Shown piece by piece: positions 16,690-26,359 of a DNA stretch of 56,786 nt. Origin of the DNA: Pedobacter sp. ASV17. Lineage in GTDB: Bacteria > Bacteroidota > Bacteroidia > Sphingobacteriales > Sphingobacteriaceae. Numbering within the stretch: position 1 is the first letter of the stretch; each line of letters starts with the position of its first letter. Below the pieces are notes generated by a model. It did no database searches. It saw only the letters and a list, made by a program, of their open reading frames with translations, and was not told the origin of the DNA. Location of the stretch: assembly GCF_016429065.1 (NCBI RefSeq), contig NZ_JAELTX010000013.1, positions 1-56,786 on the forward strand, given 5' to 3'. The position numbers were made by a program, and so were the translations under genes.

Positions 16690-18183
16690 ATGCCCCAAAA
16701 CACCCGCTATTTATTATCCGCATGTTTATTTGCCATTGTCGCCTTTCTGTTTATTCAGTTCTATTGGATCAAAACCTATTATGCCAGCACCCTGGTTAAT
16801 TTCGAAAGAGACATCAACCTTGCTTTCGAAGACGGCGTAAAAAAGGAATTTATGCTAAGATGTGATACCATCCAGCAAGCTATTGAAAACAATTTACTGG
16901 ATTCGAGCAAGTTCGTCATCAGCTCAAAATTTCATCCCACAGAAAAGGTACAGGTATACACCATTCGATCCACCAAAGACCGAAAGGATAAGTTCAGCGC
17001 CTCTTTTTCGAAGCTACAGCTCAACCAACCCTTAGCCAAAGGCGATGTATCACTTAAACGAAAAATTGCCGCAGCTTTTGCCCAAAATATCAGACAGGAA
17101 GATTTAGAAAATCACTTTTTTTATTACAGGACGCAAGATTTGGGCAGATACATTGAAGAAAAAACAAATCACTATCAATTTGATACCGCCAGCTTGCGGA
17201 AAACATTCAATTACTACTTAAATTCGAGAGGAATAAAGAGCAATTATACTTTCATCCTAAAGGACAAAGACAGTACCCTAAACAATGGCCCAAAGCTTTT
17301 CAACAGGTTTAAACAGCCCATTATCACCAAATCTCTTCCTACCTATATTCTTGAAAAAAACAGTTATGTTAGGGCAAGCTTTACTTCCCCTTTTGGCTAC
17401 GTAATTTCAAGAACTTGGCTCCTCATTGCTTCTTCCATGGTATTAATGGTCATTGTGTGCTACCTCGTTTGGTTTTTAACAAAAACACTACTCTCTGCTC
17501 AAAAAGTAGCCATTATCAAAGAAGATTTTATCAGCAACATTACGCATGAATTTAAAACTCCCATAGCCACCGTAGCGGTTGCTGCAGAAGCCTTAGAAGA
17601 TGCCAGTACGATACAAAATTCAGAAAAGAGAAACAGGTATTTAAGCCACATCAAAAATGAAGCGCAACGTCTCAATCTTTTGGTAGACCAAGTGATGAGT
17701 TTATCTTTACAGAATCAAACAGCTTATACACCTCATAAAGAAACAATTGTGGTATCGGAAGTGATTAATCAACTGGTCAAGCTACACCAAATCAAAGCAG
17801 ACAAACCACTTTTAGTGAATACCAACATACCAGAACGATTAACTGTAGAAGCCGATAAAAGCCAATTTTACCATGCCTTGAACAACATTATGGATAATGC
17901 GATAAAGTATTCGGCTAACGAGGTGAACTTGCAAGTAAATGCTTACGATAAAAACGGGTTTATGGTCATTGAAATCATAGACAAGGGAATTGGCATGGAA
18001 AAGTCGGAACTAAAGCTGATTTTTGACAAGTTTTATCGTGTCAAAAACCAATATCACACCATAAAAGGACATGGCTTAGGCTTAACTTTTGTGAAACAGA
18101 TTATAGAACAACACCATGGTTGGTATAAAATAGATAGCGAAATCAATAATGGAACCAAAGTAACGCTTGCATGGCCGCAATAA
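16690..18183 (+). CDS. Membrane sensor histidine kinase (pair with 18171)
   Basis: The 497-residue kinase starts at ATG 16690 (MPQNTRYLLSACLFAIVAF). Helices at about 8-26 and 242-264 flank a long periplasmic sensor region with no recognised fold. HisKA follows (FISNITHEFKTPIATVAVAAEAL, His about 286) and then HATPase (NIMDNAIKYSANEV, DKGIGM, GHGLGLTFVKQIIEQHHG). The gene overlaps the response regulator gene by 13 bases, so they form a two-component operon. The signal sensed is unknown. Confidence 0.92.
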   Translation: MPQNTRYLLSACLFAIVAFLFIQFYWIKTYYASTLVNFERDINLAFEDGVKKEFMLRCDTIQQAIENNLLDSSKFVISSKFHPTEKVQVYTIRSTKDRKDKFSASFSKLQLNQPLAKGDVSLKRKIAAAFAQNIRQEDLENHFFYYRTQDLGRYIEEKTNHYQFDTASLRKTFNYYLNSRGIKSNYTFILKDKDSTLNNGPKLFNRFKQPIITKSLPTYILEKNSYVRASFTSPFGYVISRTWLLIASSMVLMVIVCYLVWFLTKTLLSAQKVAIIKEDFISNITHEFKTPIATVAVAAEALEDASTIQNSEKRNRYLSHIKNEAQRLNLLVDQVMSLSLQNQTAYTPHKETIVVSEVINQLVKLHQIKADKPLLVNTNIPERLTVEADKSQFYHALNNIMDNAIKYSANEVNLQVNAYDKNGFMVIEIIDKGIGMEKSELKLIFDKFYRVKNQYHTIKGHGLGLTFVKQIIEQHHGWYKIDSEINNGTKVTLAWPQ

Positions 18184-18869
18184 AACATATCTTATTTGTT
18201 GAAGACGAACCAGCATTAGCTGAAATTGTTAAGGAAAGTTTAATGATGAAAGGTTATATGGTTTCTCATTGCAAAACAGGTCGAGAAACGATGAATGTTT
18301 ACGCCAATCAGGATTTCGACCTTGTGTTACTGGATGTGATGCTACCTGATGCCACGGGTTTTGAACTAGCCAAACAATTAAGGCAAACGAATGTACAGGT
18401 CCCCATCATTTTTCTGACCGCAAAAAATCAGCCAAGCGATGTGATCATTGGATTTGAAAGCGGTGCAAATGATTACATTAAAAAACCCTTTAGCTTGGAA
18501 GAACTTGCCATTAGAATCAAGGTGCTCCTCTCCGCTGGTAGGCAACTAGAGGTGAATCCGCTATCATCTGTTACCAAGACAATCACTATTGGAAAATATG
18601 AATTCATTTACGCCAAGGCAATCCTCAGTTTAAATGGGCAAGTTAAAAAATTAACGAGTAGAGAAGCAGAAATATTACAGTTATTGATCCTCAACAAAGC
18701 GCACATTTTAACCAGAGATGTTATCCTAAATCAGCTTTGGCAAAACAATGATTATTTCTCTGGCAGAAGTTTAGATGTTTTCATCGCCAAATTAAGGAAA
18801 TACCTGAAGGGCGACCCCAACATATGCATTGTAAATGTGCGAGGACAGGGTTACAAACTGATGTGCTAA
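18171..18869 (+). CDS. OmpR-family response regulator
   Basis: The 232-residue regulator has a receiver domain (residues about 5-120: ILFVEDEPA acidic pair, phospho-acceptor Asp in LVLLDVMLPDATG, FLTAKN Thr, IKKPF Lys) and a winged-helix DNA-binding domain (KKLTSREAEILQLLILN, then SLDVFIAKLRKYLKGDP and VRGQGYKLM). It is translated from within the 3' end of the kinase gene, so it is the cognate output. Target genes cannot be read; the metallopeptidase gene downstream is a candidate only by position. Confidence 0.93.
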   Translation: MAAIKHILFVEDEPALAEIVKESLMMKGYMVSHCKTGRETMNVYANQDFDLVLLDVMLPDATGFELAKQLRQTNVQVPIIFLTAKNQPSDVIIGFESGANDYIKKPFSLEELAIRIKVLLSAGRQLEVNPLSSVTKTITIGKYEFIYAKAILSLNGQVKKLTSREAEILQLLILNKAHILTRDVILNQLWQNNDYFSGRSLDVFIAKLRKYLKGDPNICIVNVRGQGYKLMC

Positions 18870-18924
18870 ACATTTTCTTGGCTTTATCATTCGAACTGTT
18901 TATCTTGTTTAAAATATTTTGGTT

Positions 18925-19770
18925 ATGCAATGGTTTGGTAAAGGCAGCGACAACGTAGAAGACAGCCGAGGTAGCGGCGGCGGTAAAATTGCCCTTGGCG
19001 GCGGTGTTGGAATCATCATCGTTATTTTAGGTTTATTGTTTGGAAAAGACCTTACGGGTGTAGTTAATCAATTGCCCCTTACTACCGAGCAAACCGAAGT
19101 GAAAAGAGGGAGTTCGGAGAATGATGACCCTCAGAAGAAATTTGTAGCTGGGGTACTCAAATCTACAGAACAAGTATGGACCCAGCAATTCGAAGCTATG
19201 GGGCAGCAGTACCAATTTCCAACGTTAAGGTTATTCGAGAACAGCGTACAAACCGCTTGCGGAGGCGCAAGTTCAGCGGTAGGACCTTTCTATTGCCCAG
19301 CAGACCAAAAAGTTTACATCGATCTTTCGTTTTACGATGAGCTTAAAAACCGTTTTGGTGCTTCAGGCGATTTTGCACAGGCTTATGTTATTGCCCATGA
19401 AGTGGGTCACCATGTCCAAAACTTGTTGGGCACTTCAGAAAAGGTGCAACGTATGCGAGGCAGGTTAAGCGAAAAGGAATATAACAAGCTATCGGTAATG
19501 TTGGAGCTACAAGCTGATTTTTATGCGGGCTTGTGGGCCAATCATGCACAAAACCTCAAAGATTTTAGGCTAGAGGCTGGAGATATTGAAGAAGCACTAA
19601 CGGCCGCAAATGCCATTGGCGACGACAAGCTACAAAAACAGGCCACTGGTGAAATAGTGCCTGATTCTTTTACCCACGGCACCTCAGCACAAAGGATGTA
19701 TTGGTTCAAAAAAGGTTTTGAAACAGGAGATATTCGCCAAGGAGATACTTTTAAGACGACCAACCTCTAA
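18925..19770 (+). CDS. YpfJ-like neutral zinc metallopeptidase
   Basis: I start at ATG 18925 (MQWFGKGSDNVEDSRG), as the frame before it only has a TTG. The 281-residue product has a Gly-rich N-terminus, one transmembrane helix (about residues 25-45) and a zincin domain with AHEVGHHVQNLLG (HExxH, about 158-164) followed by LELQADFYAGLWA, giving the third ligand Glu. CGGASSAVGPFYCP is the family's Cys-containing loop. It matches the putative neutral zinc metallopeptidase (YpfJ/KPN_02809) family of unknown physiological substrate. Confidence 0.9.
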   Translation: MQWFGKGSDNVEDSRGSGGGKIALGGGVGIIIVILGLLFGKDLTGVVNQLPLTTEQTEVKRGSSENDDPQKKFVAGVLKSTEQVWTQQFEAMGQQYQFPTLRLFENSVQTACGGASSAVGPFYCPADQKVYIDLSFYDELKNRFGASGDFAQAYVIAHEVGHHVQNLLGTSEKVQRMRGRLSEKEYNKLSVMLELQADFYAGLWANHAQNLKDFRLEAGDIEEALTAANAIGDDKLQKQATGEIVPDSFTHGTSAQRMYWFKKGFETGDIRQGDTFKTTNL

Positions 19771-19831
19771 TCTGAACAAGACTTTTACAACAGTAAGTTG
19801 TGACTCGAGGTCATATACGTTCATTTTTTAC

Positions 19832-19839
19832 TACATTTG
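19832..19839 (+). promoter_or_regulatory. TAnnTTTG box directly before a kinase start
   Basis: TACATTTG ends three bases before ATG 19843 (TACATTTGAGAATG), the same arrangement as at 16679. No TTG at the right distance is visible upstream, so promoter function is less sure. Confidence 0.4.
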
Positions 19840-19842
19840 AGA

Positions 19843-20967
19843 ATGATCTTACTTGTTGACGATACTCCAGAGAACTTGATCTCCTTGAAAAACGTTCTCG
19901 AAAAACATGGTTTTGAAGTAGATACTGCCAACTCAGGTGAAGAAGCACTAAAAAAAGTGCTTAAAAACTCTTATGTCCTTATTATTTTGGACGTACAAAT
20001 GCCAGAAATGGATGGCTTTGAAGTGGCCGAAGTTATCTCTGGTTATAGCAAAGCAAAAGAAACGGCCATTATTTTCCTTTCCGCAGCCAATACCGAATTC
20101 CGGTTCATTGCAAAGGGCTACTCTTCGGGCGGTTTAGATTACATCACTAAACCTGTAGACATCAACATCTTGTTGCTGAAAATCAAAACCTTTTATCGCA
20201 TTTACGAACAGAGCCGCAAATTGGGCGAAGTACAAAAAGCTTTATTGGAAGAGATAGAATTTAGGAAGGCCGCCGAACTTAAAAAAGATGAGTTCATTAG
20301 CATTGCCAGTCATGAACTTAAAACACCATTGACCAGTGTAAAGGGGTATATCCAACTACTGGAGAGAGGTTTGGCCAAAGGCGATATCGACCAGGTTAAA
20401 AGCCACTTATCCAAGGCGCAAATACAACTAGAAAAATTAAACGGACTGATTGCCGATTTACTTGATATCTCGAAAATAGAAAGTGGCAAACTCAAGTTCA
20501 ACAAACAATATTTCGATATGGATACCTTGCTGGGCAACATTATCGAAGTGATGCACCAATCCAATCCTGATTTTAAAATCATCAAAAATGGCACTGTAAA
20601 CGCCAAGGTTTTTGGGGATGAAATGCGCATTGAGCAGGTCATCGTTAACTTTTTGACCAATGCCATTAAATATTCGCCGGGAACCAATGAAGTTTTGCTA
20701 AATGTACATCTCCAAAACAATGAACTGTACATTGGTGTTAAGGATTTCGGCATTGGCATGCAACCAGAACAAGTGAAAAGAGTTTTCGAAAAGTTTTATC
20801 GGGTAGAAGAAACCTCCCATCGCTTTCAAGGCCTGGGCATTGGCCTGTATATTTCCTCCGAAATCATCAGCCGTCATGGTGGCCATATCAATGTAAACTC
20901 TGTATATGGTGAAGGCTCCGAATTTTATTTCACTATTCCTATTGACCAATTAATGACCGACGTTTAA
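19843..20967 (+). CDS. Cytoplasmic REC-histidine kinase
   Basis: The 374-residue protein starts at ATG 19843 (MILLVDDTPENL). It has no membrane segment. Residues about 1-120 form a receiver (LIILDVQMPEMDGFE, DYITKPVD), a short coiled coil follows, then HisKA (FISIASHELKTPLTSVKGYIQLL) and HATPase (NFLTNAIKYSPG, KDFGIGM, GLGIGLYISSEII). With an N-terminal receiver it can be switched by another kinase's phosphate, so it fits as a relay unit with the hybrid kinase that begins 17 bases after its stop. Confidence 0.92.
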   Translation: MILLVDDTPENLISLKNVLEKHGFEVDTANSGEEALKKVLKNSYVLIILDVQMPEMDGFEVAEVISGYSKAKETAIIFLSAANTEFRFIAKGYSSGGLDYITKPVDINILLLKIKTFYRIYEQSRKLGEVQKALLEEIEFRKAAELKKDEFISIASHELKTPLTSVKGYIQLLERGLAKGDIDQVKSHLSKAQIQLEKLNGLIADLLDISKIESGKLKFNKQYFDMDTLLGNIIEVMHQSNPDFKIIKNGTVNAKVFGDEMRIEQVIVNFLTNAIKYSPGTNEVLLNVHLQNNELYIGVKDFGIGMQPEQVKRVFEKFYRVEETSHRFQGLGIGLYISSEIISRHGGHINVNSVYGEGSEFYFTIPIDQLMTDV

Positions 20968-20983
20968 CGTTAATTTATTGTAG

Positions 20984-23900
20984 ATGAAACTATCCCTAAA
21001 AACTAACCTCCGTATCGGTTTAGGCATATCACTAATCTTGCTCATCATTAGCTCCACAGCTTCTTATATCAGCATCAAAAATTTAATTAAAAGTGCCGAT
21101 ATGGTTGTTGAGAGCAACACCATCATCAACGATGTAGACAACATCGTTTCGGCATTAAAAGATGCAGAAACTGGACAAAGGGGCTTTTTGCTTACTGGAA
21201 ATCCCGTTTTCTTGGAACCTTACAATAACAGTGAAAGAAGAACCGATTCACTGTTTTCGAAGGTAATGATAAGTACAAAGGATAATGCATTCGAACAGCA
21301 GAAACTAAAAGAGCTTCGAAGCATTATCGAAAAAAGGATGGAGATTTTAGTCAGCACCATCCAAACCAAACGAAACAAAGGCACCGTACTTGAGACCGCC
21401 CTATTAGAAGGAAAAATCTATATGGATGGCGCTCGCAGAATAATTAGAGAAATTAAGGCAGAAGAGAAAAGCTCCTTAGCGGTTAAAACCAAAGAGATGA
21501 ACACCTTAGCGGGATTTTCTCCTTTCTTGATTATCTTCGCCGCCATATTATCCGTCCTCAGCACCGTTTTCTTTTACCAGAAAGTGAGTTCAGAATTTAA
21601 TGAACGTGTATCCCTATTTCAGCAATTACAGCACATTAACGAAGATACCGCCAAACGCATTGACACCATCAAGAGCATTGCTCATCAAATTTCTACAGGC
21701 AATTACAAAGTTAGGCTTCACGAAACTTCAAAAGATGGTTTAGGTAGTTTATCTGGCTCTTTAAACAGCATGGCCGAGGCCTTACAAACCTCATTTGCTT
21801 TGTTAGAGGATAAAGATTGGATGCAAACAGGCATTGCTACATTAAACGATAAAATGGTGGGCGACAAAGAGGTCCATTTACTATCCAAGGATATTTTGGA
21901 TGCTGTAGTAGAACACACCAAAAGCTTTGTAGGTGCATTTTATATCCTAGAAGAAGACCAAGAGCTACATTTGGTTAACGGCTTTGCTTTAAATGCCAAG
22001 TTGCAACGAAAAAAAATCTCCATTGGCGAGGGTTTGGTTGGGCAGGCATTCCAATCTGAAAAGTTAATTCTTTTGGAAAAAATTCCTGATAAAGAAGCCA
22101 CCATTAGTTACGCTACGGGCGAAACAAAACCTACAACAGTAGTTGCATTCCCAATTATTAGAAATGGCTTGGCCATGGGGGTGATTGAATTGGCAACCAT
22201 CAATTCTTATCCGCAGCGCAAGTTGGATTTTATGCAGAATATTTCTTCAAATATTGGCATTGCCATTAATGCGGCCCAAAACAGAAAAAAATTACAAGAT
22301 TTCTTGGAAGAAACCCAATCGCAGGCCGAAGAATTACAAGCACAACACGGAGAACTGGAGGCGCTAAACTCCGAGCTAGAGGCACAAACCCAAAAAATAC
22401 AAGCTTCGGAAGAAGAACTGAGGGTACAACAGGAGGAATTGCTACAAAGCAACCAAGAGTTGGAAGAAAGAAGCAGTTTATTGGAAGAACGCAACCAATT
22501 GATTTTAGAAAGAAACCTGGAAATCAAGCAAAAGGCGGAACAGTTGGAACAAAGTACCCGTTACAAGTCCGAGTTTTTGGCCAACATGTCACATGAACTT
22601 CGTACCCCGTTAAACTCTATTCTATTGCTATCTAAGCTGATGGCCGAAAGCGAACAGCTAGAAAAAGAATACACCGAATATGCTTCGGTGATCCAAAGTT
22701 CTGGTCATGGCTTATTAAGCTTAATTGATGAAATCTTAGACCTTTCGAAGATTGAAGCAGGCAAAATGGAGTTGGAAATTAGCGACGTGAGAACCGACGA
22801 AATCACCACCGATATCAGATCATTATTTATGCCAATTGCCAAAGACAAGCACCTTGATCTAATTATTGGCGTTTCTGGTGATACTCCTAATTCATTCACC
22901 ACAGACAAGATGCGTTTATCGCAAATCTTGAAAAACCTGCTGTCCAATGCCTTCAAATTTACTTCAAAAGGCAAGGTTAGCTTATCTATTGGCTATCAAG
23001 CTAAAGAAGAGGTGCTTACATTTTCCGTTAGCGATACAGGAATAGGCATTCCACAAAATAAACAAGGACTTGTGTTTGAGGCTTTCCAACAAGCAGATGG
23101 CTCTACCCGTCGCAAATTTGGCGGTACTGGTTTAGGCTTATCTATCAGTAAACAACTGGCTAAATTATTGGGCGGCACTATTAAACTGGAAAGCAAGGAA
23201 AATGAGGGCAGTACCTTTACACTCGTTATTCCAGCTAATTTTAATGAAAGAACTGGTGCATTATTTACCGACTTGCAGGAAGAAGAAAAAGCAGCGGAAG
23301 AAAAAATAGAGCAACAACAACGCGAAGAAGAACGTTTTGTGGTTTCAAAAATACCAGATGACGTAGATGATGACAGGGATAACCTAAATCCAGAGGACAA
23401 AGTGATCCTGATTATCGAAGACGATACCTTTTTTGCCAAAACCCTACTAGATTTCACCAGAAAACGCAACTACAAAGGTTTAGTAGCGGTACGTGGCGAT
23501 GTGGGCATAGAAATGGCGCAGAAATACAAACCATTGGCCATTTTATTAGACATTCAGCTTCCTATTAAAGATGGCTGGCAAGTAATGGATGAATTAAAAT
23601 CTAATCCATTAACCAAACCTATTCCAGTACACATCATGTCTTCGCTATCGGCAAAAAGACAAAGCTTACAAAAAGGTGCTGTAGATTTCATCAATAAGCC
23701 TTTTGCGCTGGAACACATGAAACAGATTTTCGAGAAACTGGAGCACGCACTCAGCAAAAATCCTAAAAAGGTATTAATTGTTGAGGAAAACCCACAACAC
23801 GCCCAAGCATTAAGTCATTTCCTAAGCTCGGCCAGTTTGCAGACCATTGTGGCCTCAAACATCAACGCCAGCATTGAGGCCCTGCACCAAAAAGAGGTGG

Positions 23901-24577
23901 ATTGCGTGATTTTGGACATGGGTATCCCAGATAAAAATGCTTACGAAACTTTAGAAACCATTAAGAAAAGTGAAGGCTTAGAGAACTTGCCGATCATCAT
24001 CTTTACAGGGAAAAACCTGTCCAAAGGTGAAGAAAGCAGGATTAAGCAATATGCGGATTCGATTGTGGTAAAAACCGCCCATTCTTACCAACGAATTTTG
24101 GATGAAGCCGCTTTATTCTTACATCTTGTTGAGGAAAAAGGGAACAAGAGCAAAGAGATCAAAGGAGAAACGCTGCAAAATGTAACCGATGTCCTTAAAG
24201 ATAAAGTAGTGCTTATTGCCGACGATGACGTGAGGAACATTTTCTCTTTAACCAAGGCTTTGGAACCGCACAAAATGAAGGTGCTGCCTGCCATTGATGG
24301 CAAGGAGGCTTTGGCGGCTATTAAGGCCAACCCGAAAATTGATGTGGTGTTAATGGATATGATGATGCCAGAATTGGACGGCTACGAAACCACCAAACAA
24401 ATTAGGGCGATGCCAGCTTACAAAAACCTGCCTATTTTAGCGGTAACGGCAAAAGCGATGATGGGCGATAGAGAAAAATGTATTGCCGCGGGCGCTTCGG
24501 ACTACATCTCAAAACCTGTGGATATAGACCAGTTAATTTCATTATTGAGAGTTTGGCTTTACGACAAATCTAATTAA
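20984..24577 (+). CDS. CHASE3-HAMP-GAF hybrid histidine kinase with three receiver domains
   Basis: The 1197-residue protein contains, in order: transmembrane helix 1 (about 10-30), CHASE3 sensor (about 35-165, with DAETGQRGFLLTG), transmembrane helix 2 (about 177-197), HAMP (200-255), GAF (280-430), a long Gln/Glu-rich coiled coil (435-525), HisKA (SEFLANMSHELRTPLNSI, His 537), HATPase (NLLSNAFKFTSKG, SDTGIGIP, GGTGLGLSISKQL) and three receivers (about 805-925, 930-1045, 1075-1190). All three keep a phospho-acceptor Asp (LLDIQLP, ILDMGIPD, LMDMMMPE). The second receiver lost the usual KP switch (VVKTAH) and may be degenerate. It is the first gene of a five-gene operon with REC, CheR, CheB and REC. 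Confidence 0.93.
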   Translation: MKLSLKTNLRIGLGISLILLIISSTASYISIKNLIKSADMVVESNTIINDVDNIVSALKDAETGQRGFLLTGNPVFLEPYNNSERRTDSLFSKVMISTKDNAFEQQKLKELRSIIEKRMEILVSTIQTKRNKGTVLETALLEGKIYMDGARRIIREIKAEEKSSLAVKTKEMNTLAGFSPFLIIFAAILSVLSTVFFYQKVSSEFNERVSLFQQLQHINEDTAKRIDTIKSIAHQISTGNYKVRLHETSKDGLGSLSGSLNSMAEALQTSFALLEDKDWMQTGIATLNDKMVGDKEVHLLSKDILDAVVEHTKSFVGAFYILEEDQELHLVNGFALNAKLQRKKISIGEGLVGQAFQSEKLILLEKIPDKEATISYATGETKPTTVVAFPIIRNGLAMGVIELATINSYPQRKLDFMQNISSNIGIAINAAQNRKKLQDFLEETQSQAEELQAQHGELEALNSELEAQTQKIQASEEELRVQQEELLQSNQELEERSSLLEERNQLILERNLEIKQKAEQLEQSTRYKSEFLANMSHELRTPLNSILLLSKLMAESEQLEKEYTEYASVIQSSGHGLLSLIDEILDLSKIEAGKMELEISDVRTDEITTDIRSLFMPIAKDKHLDLIIGVSGDTPNSFTTDKMRLSQILKNLLSNAFKFTSKGKVSLSIGYQAKEEVLTFSVSDTGIGIPQNKQGLVFEAFQQADGSTRRKFGGTGLGLSISKQLAKLLGGTIKLESKENEGSTFTLVIPANFNERTGALFTDLQEEEKAAEEKIEQQQREEERFVVSKIPDDVDDDRDNLNPEDKVILIIEDDTFFAKTLLDFTRKRNYKGLVAVRGDVGIEMAQKYKPLAILLDIQLPIKDGWQVMDELKSNPLTKPIPVHIMSSLSAKRQSLQKGAVDFINKPFALEHMKQIFEKLEHALSKNPKKVLIVEENPQHAQALSHFLSSASLQTIVASNINASIEALHQKEVDCVILDMGIPDKNAYETLETIKKSEGLENLPIIIFTGKNLSKGEESRIKQYADSIVVKTAHSYQRILDEAALFLHLVEEKGNKSKEIKGETLQNVTDVLKDKVVLIADDDVRNIFSLTKALEPHKMKVLPAIDGKEALAAIKANPKIDVVLMDMMMPELDGYETTKQIRAMPAYKNLPILAVTAKAMMGDREKCIAAGASDYISKPVDIDQLISLLRVWLYDKSN

Positions 24578-24586
24578 GCTCCAAAT

Positions 24587-24961
24587 ATGCAAAGCACAGA
24601 AAAGAAAATTTTAATTATTGATGATGATAGCAGAAACATTTTCGCTTTAAAAGCTGTTTTAACTGCTAAAAAGTATGCTTGTGTAGCGGCCAACAATGCC
24701 AAAGAAGGCTTGGACATCATTAAAAAAGAGGGAGATGTAGGCGTGGTTCTTTTGGACATGATGATGCCAGACATGGATGGTTACCAAGCGCTTGCAAAAA
24801 TGCGGGAAGACCAACAACTAAAAGATGTACCAGCCATTGCGGTTACGGCACAGGCCATGTTAGGCGATAAAGAGAGATGCCTAGAAGCGGGAGCGGTAGG
24901 CTATATCTCGAAACCAGTTAACGTTGAAGAATTAATTAAACTCATAAACAAATACCTATAG
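24587..24961 (+). CDS. Single-domain response regulator (CheY-like)
   Basis: The 124-residue product is a receiver only: ILIIDDDSRNIFAL, acceptor Asp in VVLLDMMMPDMDGY, AVTAQAM and YISKPVN. It has no output domain and closely resembles the third receiver of the preceding hybrid kinase (VLIADDDVRNIFSL), so it probably arose from it or is fed by the same kinase. Its TAG stop shares one base with the GTG start of cheR. Confidence 0.93.
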   Translation: MQSTEKKILIIDDDSRNIFALKAVLTAKKYACVAANNAKEGLDIIKKEGDVGVVLLDMMMPDMDGYQALAKMREDQQLKDVPAIAVTAQAMLGDKERCLEAGAVGYISKPVNVEELIKLINKYL

Positions 24962-25788
24962 TGTCTCAAACAGGGATTATATCCGACGAAGAAGTAGAAA
25001 TCCTCATCAATGATGTGTTAGAACATCATGGGTATGATTTTACGGGTTATTCTAGGGCATCCCTCAAAAGACGTTTATCCAGATTATACAGTTTAGACAA
25101 GCACTTAAGTTTTGCCGAATTTAGGTATAAGACCTTGAACGACGATGTTTATTTTAAGCATTTTGTAGAAGGTGTAACGGTAAACGTAACGGAGATGTTC
25201 CGAGATCCCGCATTTTACCAAATGCTGCGAAAACAGATCCTGCCTAACTTAAACACCTACCCATTCATCAGAATTTGGTTGGCGGGCTGTTCAACAGGTG
25301 AAGAGGCTTACTCTATTGCCATTTTATTGAAAGAGCTCAATCTGCTACACAAATCGTTGATTTACGCTACCGACATTAATCCAACGGTGCTGGAAAAAGC
25401 TTCCCTCGGCATGTTTCCACTTAGCCAAATGAAAAGCTATTCGGAAAACTATATCGCTGCAGGCGGAATCAAAGATTTCTCGTCCTATTATTCTGCCAAC
25501 TATAACTTGGCAAAATTTGATGAGGAGCTCAAACGAAAAATGATTTTTTCGACACATAACCTGGTTTCCGATCGGTCTTTTAATGAGTTTCAGTTGATTT
25601 TATGCCGAAACGTATTGATCTATTTCGACAGACCTTTGCAGTTCCGCGTGTTGCAACTATTTGATCAAAGCTTGGAAAACCTGGGCTATTTAGCTTTGGG
25701 CACTAAAGAAACCATTGATTTCTCACCCATATCAGCCACCTACAAAAAAGTGGGCACAGAAAAAGTTTGGAGGAAGGTGAGCGCATGA
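24961..25788 (+). CDS. cheR: CheR-type protein-glutamate methyltransferase
   Basis: The 275-residue product starts at GTG 24961. It has the helical CheR N-domain (SRASLKRRLSRLYSLDKHLSF, which in the family binds receptors) and the SAM-dependent methyltransferase domain (FVEGVTVNVTEMFRDP, IRIWLAGCSTGEEAYSIAI with the SAM loop, IYATDINPTVLEKA, FQLILCRNVLIYFD). Family members methylate glutamates on chemoreceptors, but no receptor gene is present here, so the substrate may be the hybrid kinase itself or a distant protein. It overlaps cheB by ATGA. Confidence 0.93.
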   Translation: MSQTGIISDEEVEILINDVLEHHGYDFTGYSRASLKRRLSRLYSLDKHLSFAEFRYKTLNDDVYFKHFVEGVTVNVTEMFRDPAFYQMLRKQILPNLNTYPFIRIWLAGCSTGEEAYSIAILLKELNLLHKSLIYATDINPTVLEKASLGMFPLSQMKSYSENYIAAGGIKDFSSYYSANYNLAKFDEELKRKMIFSTHNLVSDRSFNEFQLILCRNVLIYFDRPLQFRVLQLFDQSLENLGYLALGTKETIDFSPISATYKKVGTEKVWRKVSA

Positions 25789-26357
25789 GAAAAATAGATG
25801 CTTTGGTGATTGGTGGTTCGGCGGGCAGCTTGGATGTGCTGCTAAAAATATTGCCCGAAATAAGCCCGAATATCGATTTCTCCATCATTATTGTAGTACA
25901 CCGTAAGCAAGGCATGGATTCGTTGCTTAGCGACCTCCTATCCTATCGTACGGAGCTAAAAGTGAAGGAAGCGGATGAAAAGGAAAAAATCCTGAAAGGC
26001 CATGTCTATATTGCCCCATCAGATTACCACCTCCTTATTGAAAAAGACTTTACTTTCTCCTTGGATTACTCGGAGAAAATCAATTACTCCCGCCCATCCA
26101 TTGACGTTACTTTTCAAACCGCAGCCGATGCTTATGGTGACCGATTGGTTTGCCTGTTACTTTCAGGCTCCAATGCCGATGGGGTGAATGGGCTAATCTC
26201 TGCCAAAAAAAATGGGGGAATTACCCTTGCGCAAGATCCAGAATCGGCACAGGTTACGTATATGCCCGAACAAGCAATTTTAAGAGCCAATGTTTCTGCG
26301 GTACTAAAAATCGAAGAGATGGCTAATTATATCAATTCTTTATCTTTAAACCCATAA
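25785..26357 (+). CDS. cheB: CheB-type methylesterase domain protein without receiver
   Basis: The ATG at 25785 (MRKIDALVIGGSAGSLD) overlaps the cheR stop and follows GGAAGG; the upstream in-frame TTG at 25767 is not needed. The 190-residue product is only the methylesterase domain, with catalytic Ser in GGSAGS, His in VVHRKQ and Asp in GSNADGVNG. It removes methyl (or amide) groups from protein glutamates in the family. Lacking its own receiver, it may be controlled through the neighbouring single-domain regulators. Confidence 0.92.
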   Translation: MRKIDALVIGGSAGSLDVLLKILPEISPNIDFSIIIVVHRKQGMDSLLSDLLSYRTELKVKEADEKEKILKGHVYIAPSDYHLLIEKDFTFSLDYSEKINYSRPSIDVTFQTAADAYGDRLVCLLLSGSNADGVNGLISAKKNGGITLAQDPESAQVTYMPEQAILRANVSAVLKIEEMANYINSLSLNP

Positions 26358-26359
26358 AA

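Noticed and set aside
22207..23469. Long Ser/Cys-rich antisense ORFs inside the hybrid kinase gene
   Set aside because: Their composition (runs of Ser, Cys, Leu) is the complement of Glu/Lys/Gln-rich coding sequence on the plus strand; no start context or family.
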